Origin: Lentimicrobiaceae bacterium | GTDB lineage: Bacteria; Bacteroidota; Bacteroidia; Bacteroidales; F082 | Reading direction: 5' to 3' | Length of the DNA: 64,000 bases | Assembly: GCA_002708315.1 (NCBI GenBank) | Contig: PANC01000021.1 | Span: 37,778-101,777, forward strand | In this document: in pieces, positions 17,000 to 25,890 of the stretch | Numbering within the stretch: the stretch's first letter is position 1 | How the letters are laid out: every line of letters begins with the position of its first letter | Notes under the pieces: model-generated | The model's input: the letters and a program-made list of their open reading frames with translations, nothing else | What the model was told of the DNA's origin: nothing | Database searches by the model: none | Position numbers and translations under genes: made by a program

Positions 17000-17569
17000 A
17001 TGAAACTAATTTTAACTACCTCTTTGATTCTGATTACTTACATATTATTGCCAGCGCAGGAAGTTATTTTTGAAAACTCATCAATACTGGGGAAAGGCGA
17101 AACATTACCTCCATCAATAGAATTAATCAAATCGGCTGCCAAGGAGATCATAGCTAATTCGCAGAGTTGTGCTCTTATTACCATTGATAGAGATGGGTCT
17201 CCTAGAGCGAGAGCTATGGACCCTTTCCCGATTGAGGAAAATTTTACGGTCTGGTTTGGAACCAATCCAAAAAGCAGAAAAGTATCCCAAATACAACACG
17301 ATCCGAGGGTAACATTATATTATATCAACAAAGACATATCTAGTTATGTCGTTATTTGTGGAACTGCTGAACTAGTTAGTAATCAAATTCTAAAGAACAA
17401 ATATTGGAAAAGAAAGTGGGAGTCATTTTACATCAATAACCAAGAAAACTATCTGCTTATTAAAGTTAGCCCATTATGGATGGAAGTACTAAGCTCAAAG
17501 CATAACATAAATAATGACACAGTAACATGGATGCCTCCTAGAATTAATTTTAATACTGAGAATGAATAA
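17000..17569 (+). CDS. Exported pyridoxamine-phosphate-oxidase-like flavin-binding protein
   Basis: 189 residues. A hydrophobic leader (LILTTSLILITYILLPAQ) looks like a signal peptide ending near residue 20. The rest is a split-barrel FMN-binding domain: SCALITIDRDGSPRARAMDPF, FTVWFGTNPKSRKVSQIQHDPRVTLYY. This resembles general-stress-protein-26-type members rather than true PdxH, which lacks a leader. Secretion of such a domain is somewhat unusual. It follows pepP by 10 nt and converges with the S9 peptidase. Confidence 0.8.
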   Translation: MKLILTTSLILITYILLPAQEVIFENSSILGKGETLPPSIELIKSAAKEIIANSQSCALITIDRDGSPRARAMDPFPIEENFTVWFGTNPKSRKVSQIQHDPRVTLYYINKDISSYVVICGTAELVSNQILKNKYWKRKWESFYINNQENYLLIKVSPLWMEVLSSKHNINNDTVTWMPPRINFNTENE

Positions 17570-17575
17570 GTATAA

Positions 17576-19690
17576 TTATTCCAAAAGCATAAGCATAAAA
17601 GCATACTCAAGGGCAACCTCTTTATATTGCTCAAAACGACCAGATGCTCCACCATGGCCAAAATCCATATTTGTTTGCAGAAGTAATAAGTTGTTATCTG
17701 TTTTTAGCTCACGGAGTTTAGCCACCCATTTTGCTGGTTCCCAATACTGAACTTGACTATCATGTAACCCTGTGGTTACAAGTATTGCAGGATATTCTTT
17801 GGCCTCAACCTGATCATAGGGCGAATACGAAAGCATATAGTCATAATATATTTTTTCATTTGGATTACCCCATTCATCATATTCACCTGTTGTTAATGGG
17901 ATACTCTCATCAAGCATAGTGGTAACAACATCCACAAATGGCACAGCAGCGATGACTCCCTTAAAAAGGTCGGGACGATAATTCATTACAGCACCCATGA
18001 GAAGTCCTCCAGCACTACCACCCATGGCAAACATTTTTTCAGATGAAGTATACTTTTCACCAATAAGGTACTCCCCACAATCAATAAAATCAAAAAATGT
18101 GTTTTTCTTATTAAGCATTTTGCCATCCTCATACCAATGCCTACCCATTTCTTCCCCTCCTCTTATGTGAGCAATTGCAATTGCAAACCCTCTATCAAGA
18201 AGACTTAACCTTGATGATCTAAATGTTGATTCTACACTATATCCATAAGAGCCATATCCATACAACAAAAGAGGAGACTCGCCATTGATTATAAATTCCT
18301 TTCTATAAACTATGGATATGGGAACTCTTACACCATCTCTCGCGATTGCATATTTTCTCTCAGTAACATATTCATCAGGATTATATCCACCAACAACTTC
18401 TTGCCTTTTTAGTAATTCTTGGTCTTCTGATATCATGTCATAGTCATAAACAGAGCTAGGAGTTTTTAGTGATGTGAAGTTATATCTAAATTTTTTTGCC
18501 TTATAACTAGGGTTTCCTGATGAAGACACAAAATAGTCATCTTCTTCAAATCTTAAATAATGATTTACCCCTTTTTCAGTGTTGAAAATTCGAAACATCC
18601 GCAATCCATCTTTTCTTTCCGTAACAACAAAGAAATTTTCAAAGGAATCTAAGTCTTCTAACATTACATCTGACCTATTTGGAATTATTTCGTCCCAATT
18701 ATCAATGGAAGTATTGGCTAAAGAGGTCTCCATTAATCTAAAATTCTTTGCTTTATAATTGGTTCTGATCAAGAACCTACCATTCTGATGGCTTATACCA
18801 TATTCAACGCCCTCTATTCGTGGTTGAAACGTTTCAAACTTTCCATCAGGATTATCTGCATCTAAAAGTTGACATTCAGATGTTAGAGTACTGGCTGATC
18901 CTATTATTAAGTATTTGTCTGATTTAGATTTATATATGTACGTAGAGTATGTTGGATCCTTTTCTTCATATACCATATTATCATCAGCCACTGGATTACC
19001 TATTACATGCTTATATATTCTATATGACCTTAGAGTTTCGTCTTTAGTTTGATAAAAAACTGTCTTATTATCGTTCGCCCAAACAATATTTCCCGTAGTA
19101 TTGGATATAACCTCATCGGAGATAATACCTGTTTCAATATCCTTAAAATAAATATCGTATTTTCTTCGACTTACAGTATCAGTGCTATAAGCTAAAATTT
19201 TATTATTTGTACTAAAATCCCATCCCCCGATTTGAAAGTAGGCATGGCCCTGGGCCATTTTGTTACCATCTAGAAATATTTGATTACTTGATTCATTAAC
19301 TAATTGTTTTCGGCAAAACAAAGGATATTCTTTACCCTCATCATATTTTACAAAATATGAATAGCCATTGTAATCATAGGGTACACTCTCATCGGTTTGT
19401 TTAATTCTTCCCACAATTTCTTTGTAAATATCTTTCTGAAGGGCTTCTGTTGACTTCATCATTTCCTTCGTGTAGGCATTTTCAGACTCTAGATATGTAA
19501 TTACATCCTGGTTATCACGGTCGTTTAGCCAATAATAATTATCTATTCGAGTGTTGCCATGAATAGCCATTTCTTTAGCTATTTTTTTGGCTTTGGGTGC
19601 ATTCATATTATCATTATGTGTTTGCATACATCCACTTAAGGTAATGCCTGCAGTTATGAAATATAGATATAGTGTTTTTCTTTTTAACAT
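17576..19690 (-). CDS. Prolyl oligopeptidase family serine peptidase (S9A, oligopeptidase B-like) lipoprotein
   Basis: 704 residues. A type II signal with lipobox LSGC near residue 20 anchors it in the envelope. An N-terminal beta-propeller (about 40-430) precedes the alpha/beta-hydrolase domain. The catalytic triad is Ser in GGSAGGLLMGAVMN, Asp in GLHDSQVQYWEPAKW and His in DFGHGGASGRFEQ. Other family blocks are YGSYGYS and RGGEEMGRHWYEDGK. Oligopeptidase B cleaves short peptides after basic residues. It starts 7 nt after the TonB receptor gene, so the pair may import and degrade peptides. Confidence 0.92.
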   Translation of the reverse strand: MLKRKTLYLYFITAGITLSGCMQTHNDNMNAPKAKKIAKEMAIHGNTRIDNYYWLNDRDNQDVITYLESENAYTKEMMKSTEALQKDIYKEIVGRIKQTDESVPYDYNGYSYFVKYDEGKEYPLFCRKQLVNESSNQIFLDGNKMAQGHAYFQIGGWDFSTNNKILAYSTDTVSRRKYDIYFKDIETGIISDEVISNTTGNIVWANDNKTVFYQTKDETLRSYRIYKHVIGNPVADDNMVYEEKDPTYSTYIYKSKSDKYLIIGSASTLTSECQLLDADNPDGKFETFQPRIEGVEYGISHQNGRFLIRTNYKAKNFRLMETSLANTSIDNWDEIIPNRSDVMLEDLDSFENFFVVTERKDGLRMFRIFNTEKGVNHYLRFEEDDYFVSSSGNPSYKAKKFRYNFTSLKTPSSVYDYDMISEDQELLKRQEVVGGYNPDEYVTERKYAIARDGVRVPISIVYRKEFIINGESPLLLYGYGSYGYSVESTFRSSRLSLLDRGFAIAIAHIRGGEEMGRHWYEDGKMLNKKNTFFDFIDCGEYLIGEKYTSSEKMFAMGGSAGGLLMGAVMNYRPDLFKGVIAAVPFVDVVTTMLDESIPLTTGEYDEWGNPNEKIYYDYMLSYSPYDQVEAKEYPAILVTTGLHDSQVQYWEPAKWVAKLRELKTDNNLLLLQTNMDFGHGGASGRFEQYKEVALEYAFMLMLLE

Positions 19691-19697
19691 GGTGGTA

Positions 19698-22025
19698 TTA
19701 GAAATAAAGGCTTAGGCCAAAGCTAGGCATAAATGGCAGTTGATAAACGACTTCATTTGTAACTATGTCAACATAAAAGATATTTTTACGATCATAAACA
19801 TTTGTAATACTGAGATCAAGCACTAGTTTAGAGTTTGCACCTAGAAAGAAATTTCTTTTTATATCCAAGTCCAGACGGTGATAAACAGGCAACCTGTTTG
19901 AATATAAATCTCCATAAATAATTCCCAACTGTCCATTTTCATCTACGTAATCAGAATTGATTCCATCTGGAAACCCCAGGTATTCATAGAAACCTTGAAT
20001 TGGCGTAAAAGGAAATCCAGTACCTAGATTCCATCTAGCACCAAGTTCCCACTGATTCTTACTGCCAGTTGTATATGAAAATACTAGATTTACATTATGG
20101 CGACGATCAAAATGCGGTGTATAGCTGATCATATCGCCATTTACTGCCTCGTATTCTCGGGTTACAAAGCCGAGAGAGTATACAAGCCATACATACATTT
20201 TTTTGTAATCATATTTGAAAACCACATCCAGTCCATACGCATTTCCTTTTTCTAAAATAAAGTCTTTAGTTTCCAAGTCAGATGATCCAGGGGGAGCATT
20301 TTCTTCAGAGTATATTTTGAACCTGTTTATGTTAGTTAATTGAGGAAATGATTTATAATAACCTTCTAAATTCATTGTTAGGCTTCTTCCCAGATCAAGC
20401 TCTGTTCCCAATACCAAATGATTTGATTTTTGAAGTTTGCTATTAACATCCTTGCCATCAAAATCTCTTGGCAAATTCTCAGGACCAGAAAGAAAACCAT
20501 AAAATAAATTAACAACATCTCTATCTGAAGATGCCGCAATTAGGTTTTGAGTATACATTCCAGCAGCCAATTTAATTCTAAAATTGTCCGTTGCATTATA
20601 CTTTAATGCAAATCTGGGCTCGGGTGATATTTCGGATAATGAAGCATATAGCTGAACTCTAAGCCCTGGTTCCAAGATAAGTTTACCGATAACAGCTTTA
20701 TACTTTGCATAAATACCAAGTTGCGTTGTATTCTCTATTTGTTCAATTTCTGTATTTATGAAATTTCTGAATTTATATTCAGTTCTATATCCTTCCAACT
20801 CAAACCCAAACTTGAGTTCATCTTTCCCCAAAAAGTATGTTACATTAAAACCTGCATTGAACCCACCAATAAAACTAGACCTTTCATTAAGAGTGGTGGA
20901 GTTTATACTTGAGTTATACTGAGAATAGGCGACGATTCCATCTATTAGTACAGGTGATCTTCCTGGTATTATTACAAAATTAGCTCCACCACCAGCAGAT
21001 TTCCAACCAAAATCAGAAATTGCTTTGTAATTTTTAACATTGTCATTAAAGCTAAATCCAAAAAAGCTAACCTTGCTACCATTGGCTCCATTCAGAGAAA
21101 TCTTACCATAGTAATCATCAAAATTAAATGGTAGTCCCTCTTCGTCAACATATTCGTAAAAAATTTTCGAACTTTCTGCTAGATATGAGTTTTTAAATGA
21201 GAAAGCAAATGATGCACTTCCCTTATCTGCAGACTTTTGTTTAACGATAGGTCCTTCAAGAACAGCTCGTGCACCAAAAGTGCTTGCTCCAATTACCCCT
21301 GCAAACCTCTTTTTGTTTCCATCCTTTGTAGTAATATCCATTACAGAAGAAAGTCTACCGCCGTATTCTGCATTAAAACCTCCTGTATAAATATCTGCAC
21401 TTCTTATCAGGTCTGTTTCAAACACAGAAAATAATCCGATTGAGTGGAATGGGTTATATATTGTCATTCCATCAAGCATTACTTTATTCTGAACGGGTGA
21501 GCCACCACGAATATAAAACTGGCCACCTTGGTCTCCTGTAAAGACAACACCAGGAACAACCTGCAGATATTGTGCAAAATCTGCCTGACCACCAACGGAA
21601 GGGATTTGCTTAATTTCCTTGGGAGTTATCTTAACAACAGATGTCTTGGTTTCAGTTCTAGCCTCTGCTCGTTCAGCACTAATGGTTATTGTTCCAAGTT
21701 TCACGGCCGACTTTGTCAAGAAATAGTTTTTACTAATGATATCATCATCTTTGATTACAACACGCTCCGTAATAGTATCAAAACCAAGATATGTTACCTT
21801 GAGTTTGTAGCTACCAGGTTTAACTTTTGTTATTATAAAGTATCCATTAATGTCGGTGGTCGATCCAAAGGTAGTTCCTTCAAGAATTGCATTACAGAAA
21901 ACGGCAGGTTCACCTGATTCATCTTCATAAATAAACCCCCGAATTATACCGTCCTGTGAGAACATGGACGTGGGCATTAGTAGTGCTGAAAAGAAAATTA
22001 AAAAAGAAAGGTATATTTTATTCAT
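19698..22025 (-). CDS. TonB-dependent outer-membrane receptor with carboxypeptidase-regulatory-like N-terminus
   Basis: 775 residues. Signal peptide (about 1-23), then a beta-sandwich CarboxypepD_reg-like domain (GFIYEDESGEPAVFCNAILEG to about 110), a plug (IPSVGGQADFAQYLQVVPGV, FYIRGGSPVQNKVMLDGM) and a 22-strand-type barrel ending in aromatic LYF. It lacks a SusD partner and the usual SusC length (about 1000), so it is not a SusC glycan porin. The ligand is unknown. The downstream S9 lipoprotein hints at peptides; siderophores are the alternative. Confidence 0.92.
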   Translation of the reverse strand: MNKIYLSFLIFFSALLMPTSMFSQDGIIRGFIYEDESGEPAVFCNAILEGTTFGSTTDINGYFIITKVKPGSYKLKVTYLGFDTITERVVIKDDDIISKNYFLTKSAVKLGTITISAERAEARTETKTSVVKITPKEIKQIPSVGGQADFAQYLQVVPGVVFTGDQGGQFYIRGGSPVQNKVMLDGMTIYNPFHSIGLFSVFETDLIRSADIYTGGFNAEYGGRLSSVMDITTKDGNKKRFAGVIGASTFGARAVLEGPIVKQKSADKGSASFAFSFKNSYLAESSKIFYEYVDEEGLPFNFDDYYGKISLNGANGSKVSFFGFSFNDNVKNYKAISDFGWKSAGGGANFVIIPGRSPVLIDGIVAYSQYNSSINSTTLNERSSFIGGFNAGFNVTYFLGKDELKFGFELEGYRTEYKFRNFINTEIEQIENTTQLGIYAKYKAVIGKLILEPGLRVQLYASLSEISPEPRFALKYNATDNFRIKLAAGMYTQNLIAASSDRDVVNLFYGFLSGPENLPRDFDGKDVNSKLQKSNHLVLGTELDLGRSLTMNLEGYYKSFPQLTNINRFKIYSEENAPPGSSDLETKDFILEKGNAYGLDVVFKYDYKKMYVWLVYSLGFVTREYEAVNGDMISYTPHFDRRHNVNLVFSYTTGSKNQWELGARWNLGTGFPFTPIQGFYEYLGFPDGINSDYVDENGQLGIIYGDLYSNRLPVYHRLDLDIKRNFFLGANSKLVLDLSITNVYDRKNIFYVDIVTNEVVYQLPFMPSFGLSLYF

Positions 22026-22224
22026 GCTTTATAGTTCTATTGTCAAGGAACGTGCAAAATAACCAAAAAGTGTATTACAATTGTATATTTTTTTTGACAA
22101 TTTTTAACATACTTAGCAAAACAAAATATAAATGAGGGTATGAGGTCAAAAAAAGAAGTCCTACTTTGTAATGATGATAAATATAAGGGCTTACTAGAAG
22201 TATATTTATATCGGTTTTTATTAT

Positions 22225-23127
22225 CTAATATCGTATAATTGAATAGCTTGAAACAGCAGTCTCAACATCTAAATATATTTTATTCGCTGCATCAGAAAAA
22301 TTTTCTGTACGATAATGTCCATGATCAATTTTTTCAAATCCTGAAATACTCTTTCCAGATAGAACAGCAGAAATTGAAAGATCACAACCCACTTCCTTTG
22401 GAACTTCAATAAATATTGATGAGGCGCCAGTTTCTATGTGAACATTGGTTTTATCAAATTTGTCTCCAAGTTTAATTTTCAATGATGCAGCCCCTCCCTC
22501 AACATAAAGATTCCGGATTTTTAAACCTGTAAAATCCATTTTAACATCCGCAGCACCAACTTCGTAGTTCATATCCCAAACCGGGTAAGGATTCAATGAC
22601 ATTTCTACATAACAAGGGTTGGTAAATAATGCTTTTTCATCTTCAACGTAAACATTAACATCAACCGAATTGTCCATCTGTTTAATAGTATACCTATAGT
22701 CGACATTTGAGCCACTTTTTTGAAAATCAATAAGTCCATAAGATTCATCAGCTATGACAAAGCTACTGACAACTTCTACATCTAAATTTGCAAACTCAAT
22801 AGTATCCTCAAATGGAATTGTGAATTCCTCATCATTTGACTCAAAATCGGAATTATCTATTGAATAATGAAATTGAAAGTTACTATCTTTCCAGCGGACT
22901 GTATTATTCATCATAAAGCCTATGGACCCTAGAAGTATAATAAGAACAAAAATTACTTTTATGAAATTCTTAATAGGTAATATTGATATCCCCCATAATA
23001 TAAGGAATACTGGCCACAATCGCCATAAATTATACCAACTAAATTCAATAACATTTAAATTATCCAGAGTGAAAAGAAACCCCAAAAAGATTAAAAATAT
23101 GCCCCAAAATATGTTTCTAAATTTCAT
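22225..23127 (-). CDS. LiaF-like membrane protein with C-terminal beta-repeat domain
   Basis: 300 residues from ATG 23127; the track start lies upstream inside pspC. Two or three N-terminal membrane helices (NIFWGIFLIFLGFLFTL, WRLWPVFLILWGISIL, VIFVLIILLGSIGFMM) form a LiaI/LiaF-type anchor. They are followed by an acidic soluble domain with repeated beta-strand units (VEGGAASLKIKLG, IETGASSIFIEVP) as in DUF4097/LiaF-C folds. It follows pspC by 4 nt. Such pairs act in envelope-stress sensing in Firmicutes; the role here is inferred. Confidence 0.75.
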   Translation of the reverse strand: MKFRNIFWGIFLIFLGFLFTLDNLNVIEFSWYNLWRLWPVFLILWGISILPIKNFIKVIFVLIILLGSIGFMMNNTVRWKDSNFQFHYSIDNSDFESNDEEFTIPFEDTIEFANLDVEVVSSFVIADESYGLIDFQKSGSNVDYRYTIKQMDNSVDVNVYVEDEKALFTNPCYVEMSLNPYPVWDMNYEVGAADVKMDFTGLKIRNLYVEGGAASLKIKLGDKFDKTNVHIETGASSIFIEVPKEVGCDLSISAVLSGKSISGFEKIDHGHYRTENFSDAANKIYLDVETAVSSYSIIRY

Positions 23128-23131
23128 GCTA

Positions 23132-23578
23132 TTATTTTTTATTTGATTTAAATATATCAGGTTTAACAAGTATAACACCCACCACCACTAGTATTAAAGG
23201 CCATAAATCACCAACATTATAAACTGGAAAAATACGTTGTCCAAGAAATAAAACCCCAAGGAGTATTAATATAACTCCAGCGATTAATGAACCATTGGAA
23301 TTACTTTCGGTTTCTTTTTTTTTTATTTCTTCATTGTTGACAGCAACAGGGTCAATATCTATTTCATTTTTGATATTTGTACTTTGATGTGGTGAAGTAG
23401 GTACCGCTATCCATAAAACTATGTATATAAGAACGCCTCCACCTCCAAATAAAGCCAATAAGACAAAAATTACTCTTACAAGCACGACATCTATATTAAA
23501 ATATTTTGCAAGACCCGCACATACTCCTCCAAAGACTTCCTTGTCTTTTAGTCGGTATAATTTTTTACTTGTTTCCAT
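23132..23578 (-). CDS. PspC-domain membrane protein
   Basis: 148 residues. The PspC domain is at 5-62 (LYRLKDKEVFGGVCAGLAKYFNIDVVLVRVIFVLLALFGGGG, then IYIVLWIAVP). A Lys/Glu-rich linker and two further hydrophobic segments follow (LIAGVILILLGVLFLG, LWPLILVVVGVILV). The domain is linked to phage-shock and envelope-stress responses. A minus-strand TATTTTTG box at 23613-23620 is the likely -7 element for this two-gene unit. Confidence 0.88.
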   Translation of the reverse strand: METSKKLYRLKDKEVFGGVCAGLAKYFNIDVVLVRVIFVLLALFGGGGVLIYIVLWIAVPTSPHQSTNIKNEIDIDPVAVNNEEIKKKETESNSNGSLIAGVILILLGVLFLGQRIFPVYNVGDLWPLILVVVGVILVKPDIFKSNKK

Positions 23579-23612
23579 TATTAAATTTTTAGAGGTTCTA
23601 TTAATTTTTAAG

Positions 23613-23620
23613 CAAAAATA
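23613..23620 (-). promoter_or_regulatory. -7 box (TATTTTTG) of pspC/liaF unit
   Basis: TAnnTTTG match 35 nt before the pspC ATG; no TTG at the expected upstream spacing. Confidence 0.35.
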
Positions 23621-23695
23621 TAATCAATTACAAGATGGATAAATAATATTTCGGTGAATGGAGGTCTTTTATCGGTGAGACCCTAAGGGAAGTTG

Positions 23696-24562
23696 TTATC
23701 TTACGATAAAGTTATAAGTGATTGTCCCTCTCTGAAGTTCAGATGCATTTTTATCTTGGGCAAATTTACTATTATAAGCAGCATCAATAGCAATCTTCTT
23801 TAGACGTGGTTCTACTATAGTTGTGCCTTTTGCACTTACTTGTGCTTTTTTAACAATCCCCGAGCGATCAACCCATATATTAACTACAACGGAACCTTGT
23901 TCATTGAATTTAGCCGTTGGCTTCTCCAAGAGCAAGGAACCTCGTCCACCAAGAAAAAATGAAATCCCATTTCCAGCACCACCCTTGCCATCATAAACTT
24001 GGCTATCTTTATCACCATATGGTTTACCTTGATCACCGCTGCCTTGAGTAACTCCTTGACTATTGCCTTGGCTTTCGGCTGTACTTCCAGTATATAAGGC
24101 TCTGGTATTAACAACGGGTTTTTGCTCTTCCAAAACAACCTCTTCGATATTTTCTTCATGGATATAAGAAGAATCTATGACTTCTTCGGGGGTATAGTCT
24201 TCCAATTTTTCTTCAATAAATTCATCCTCATTTTCTTGTATTTCTTGATCATAGACTTCTTTGTCTATGGATGGAGCCTCTTCAACATCCTGGGTAACAA
24301 TGTCTTCTTCAACCGACTCTATATTTTTTTCTGGTTCAGGGGGGGGATAATTTTTTGGATTTGGAGCTACTTGATTTGCAGGTGGCTCGGTCTGTATATC
24401 CCCCAGTCCGTTTTCATCATATCCTAGGTTAATCTCAACACCTTCTTCACCTGGAAGTGGCAACGGTGTTCTCAAGGCCATAAGTATTAACAAGAGGAAA
24501 ATTATGGAATGTACCAAAATGGTTCCTATTATGCCTCTTTTTCTATCTTTATTAAGTTTCAT
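23696..24562 (-). CDS. TonB-family energy transducer
   Basis: 288 residues. One N-terminal membrane anchor (GIIGTILVHSIIFLLLILMAL), a Pro- and Glu-rich periplasmic spacer (PNPKNYPPPEPEK, then long acidic runs), a Gly/Gln-rich stretch and a C-terminal TonB-like domain from about 200 (VNIWVDRSGIVKKAQVSAKG, KKIAIDAAYNSKF, GTITYNFIV). It carries the proton-motive signal from ExbB-ExbD to outer-membrane receptors or acts as a TolA-like link. It is the last gene of exbB-exbD-tonB, 29 nt after exbD. The acidic spacer is more extreme than usual. Confidence 0.88.
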   Translation of the reverse strand: MKLNKDRKRGIIGTILVHSIIFLLLILMALRTPLPLPGEEGVEINLGYDENGLGDIQTEPPANQVAPNPKNYPPPEPEKNIESVEEDIVTQDVEEAPSIDKEVYDQEIQENEDEFIEEKLEDYTPEEVIDSSYIHEENIEEVVLEEQKPVVNTRALYTGSTAESQGNSQGVTQGSGDQGKPYGDKDSQVYDGKGGAGNGISFFLGGRGSLLLEKPTAKFNEQGSVVVNIWVDRSGIVKKAQVSAKGTTIVEPRLKKIAIDAAYNSKFAQDKNASELQRGTITYNFIVR

Positions 24563-24591
24563 AGGAATTATAAATCAAATGACAAACTACA

Positions 24592-25005
24592 TCAACGCTT
24601 GGGCTTGGTTGCCAAAATAACCTTATGCTGAGTGCCATGCTTACTATTTATTTCATTTACTGCATCTATTACTACAACAATGTCCTGAACTGGAGCAGTT
24701 TTGTCTGACCTCAATACGATTGATGCAGCAGTTTCATTTCGTATTATACCATATATTATATTTTCAAGATTTACTGGCTCAACTTTACGATCTTCCACAT
24801 ATATGTTTCTGGCTTTGTTTATATACACTGTGACCGTTTGCTTTGACATTGTTTTACTATTGCTATTGGGAAGCAAGAGCTTTATTGCATTAGGAGCAAC
24901 CAATGTGGATGTAAGCATAAAAAATATTAGTAACAGAAAAACCATATCAGACATAGATGACATGCTAAAACTGGTATCTCTTTTATTTCGCATTTGAATT
25001 GCCAT
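24592..25005 (-). CDS. exbD: ExbD/TolR-family proton-channel subunit
   Basis: 137 residues. Short cytoplasmic N-terminus, then one membrane helix with the proton-carrying Asp (SMSDMVFLLLIFFMLTSTLV), and a periplasmic domain (VTVYINKARNIYVEDRKV, ASIVLRSDKTAPVQDIVVVIDAV). Works with the ExbB homologue upstream (3 nt gap) and the TonB homologue downstream. Confidence 0.92.
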   Translation of the reverse strand: MAIQMRNKRDTSFSMSSMSDMVFLLLIFFMLTSTLVAPNAIKLLLPNSNSKTMSKQTVTVYINKARNIYVEDRKVEPVNLENIIYGIIRNETAASIVLRSDKTAPVQDIVVVIDAVNEINSKHGTQHKVILATKPKR

Positions 25006-25008
25006 CGT

Positions 25009-25710
25009 TTATTTTTTTGCAGGTTCATGAAGCATATCCATAAACTCAGTTGCGTTTATCTCTAACTTATAAACTACAGATTGAATTCTAGAGACAATAA
25101 TATTGTAAAAAATGTATGCAGTTATTCCAACTACCAGTCCTCCTACTGTGGTTATCATAGCCTGATATATTCCTCTGGAAAGTAGTTCAATATTAATATT
25201 ATTACCTGCCATAGACATATCATAGAATGCCCTTATCATACCTATTACGGTACCCAAGAACCCCAACATTGGAGCTGCACCAGCAATTGTTGCAAGGCCA
25301 GCAACATTGTTTTCAAGCTTTGAAACTTCTAGTTTGCCAGTATTCTCAATTGCGGCATTAATATCGCTTAGAGGTCTGCTAATTCTGGATAAACCCTTGC
25401 TTATCATTCTCCCTATTGGGCTATTGTTTGTTAAACAAAGAGCCTGAGCAGATTCAAGTTTACCCTCATGAATATATTTCCTTATGCTGTTCATAAAGTT
25501 TTTATCCTCTTTTTTTGCTCGTCCTATCACAAAAAATCTCTCAATGAAAATATAAATAGTAATAACTGACAAAACCCCAATAACGCCCATAATCCAACCA
25601 CCTTTCATCACAAGATCTATTATGGGAAGTGTAATTTCACCTTCGCTATCTGTTCCCGAAAGAAAACTTGCTGTTTCCTGAATCTGTAATATTATTCCTG
25701 TTATCATCAT
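25009..25710 (-). CDS. exbB: ExbB/TolQ/MotA-family proton-channel subunit
   Basis: 233 residues with three membrane helices: WIMGVIGVLSVITIYIFIERF, then GLATIAGAAPMLGFLGTVIGMIRAFYDM (the conserved APMLGFLGTVIGMI block) and MITTVGGLVVGITAYIFYNII. A cytoplasmic loop lies between helices 1 and 2. It forms the channel with ExbD. First gene of the three-gene unit; I see no convincing promoter box in the 180 nt upstream. Confidence 0.92.
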   Translation of the reverse strand: MMITGIILQIQETASFLSGTDSEGEITLPIIDLVMKGGWIMGVIGVLSVITIYIFIERFFVIGRAKKEDKNFMNSIRKYIHEGKLESAQALCLTNNSPIGRMISKGLSRISRPLSDINAAIENTGKLEVSKLENNVAGLATIAGAAPMLGFLGTVIGMIRAFYDMSMAGNNINIELLSRGIYQAMITTVGGLVVGITAYIFYNIIVSRIQSVVYKLEINATEFMDMLHEPAKK

Positions 25711-25890
25711 TAAATAGATTTGGAGTGTAAATTATATGGGTAAATGTACTTTGATAAAAATAACTTCATTCTCAAGTGGTTCTGTTTTTTAAACAAATCT
25801 CTGTTAATATAAACTGATATAGTAAAATATTATTATTCAACCATATTATGGGTTTTACTTAATATTATATTAAAGTTAGTTAAGTAGTTA

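Noticed and set aside
19698-22025. SusC of a polysaccharide utilisation locus
   Set aside because: Only 775 residues, no SusD neighbour and no glycoside hydrolases in the window.
24122-24427. 101-codon hydrophobic plus-strand ORF
   Set aside because: Antisense to the acidic and Pro-rich spacer of the TonB gene; the Phe/Ile richness is simply the complement of GAA/GAT codons.
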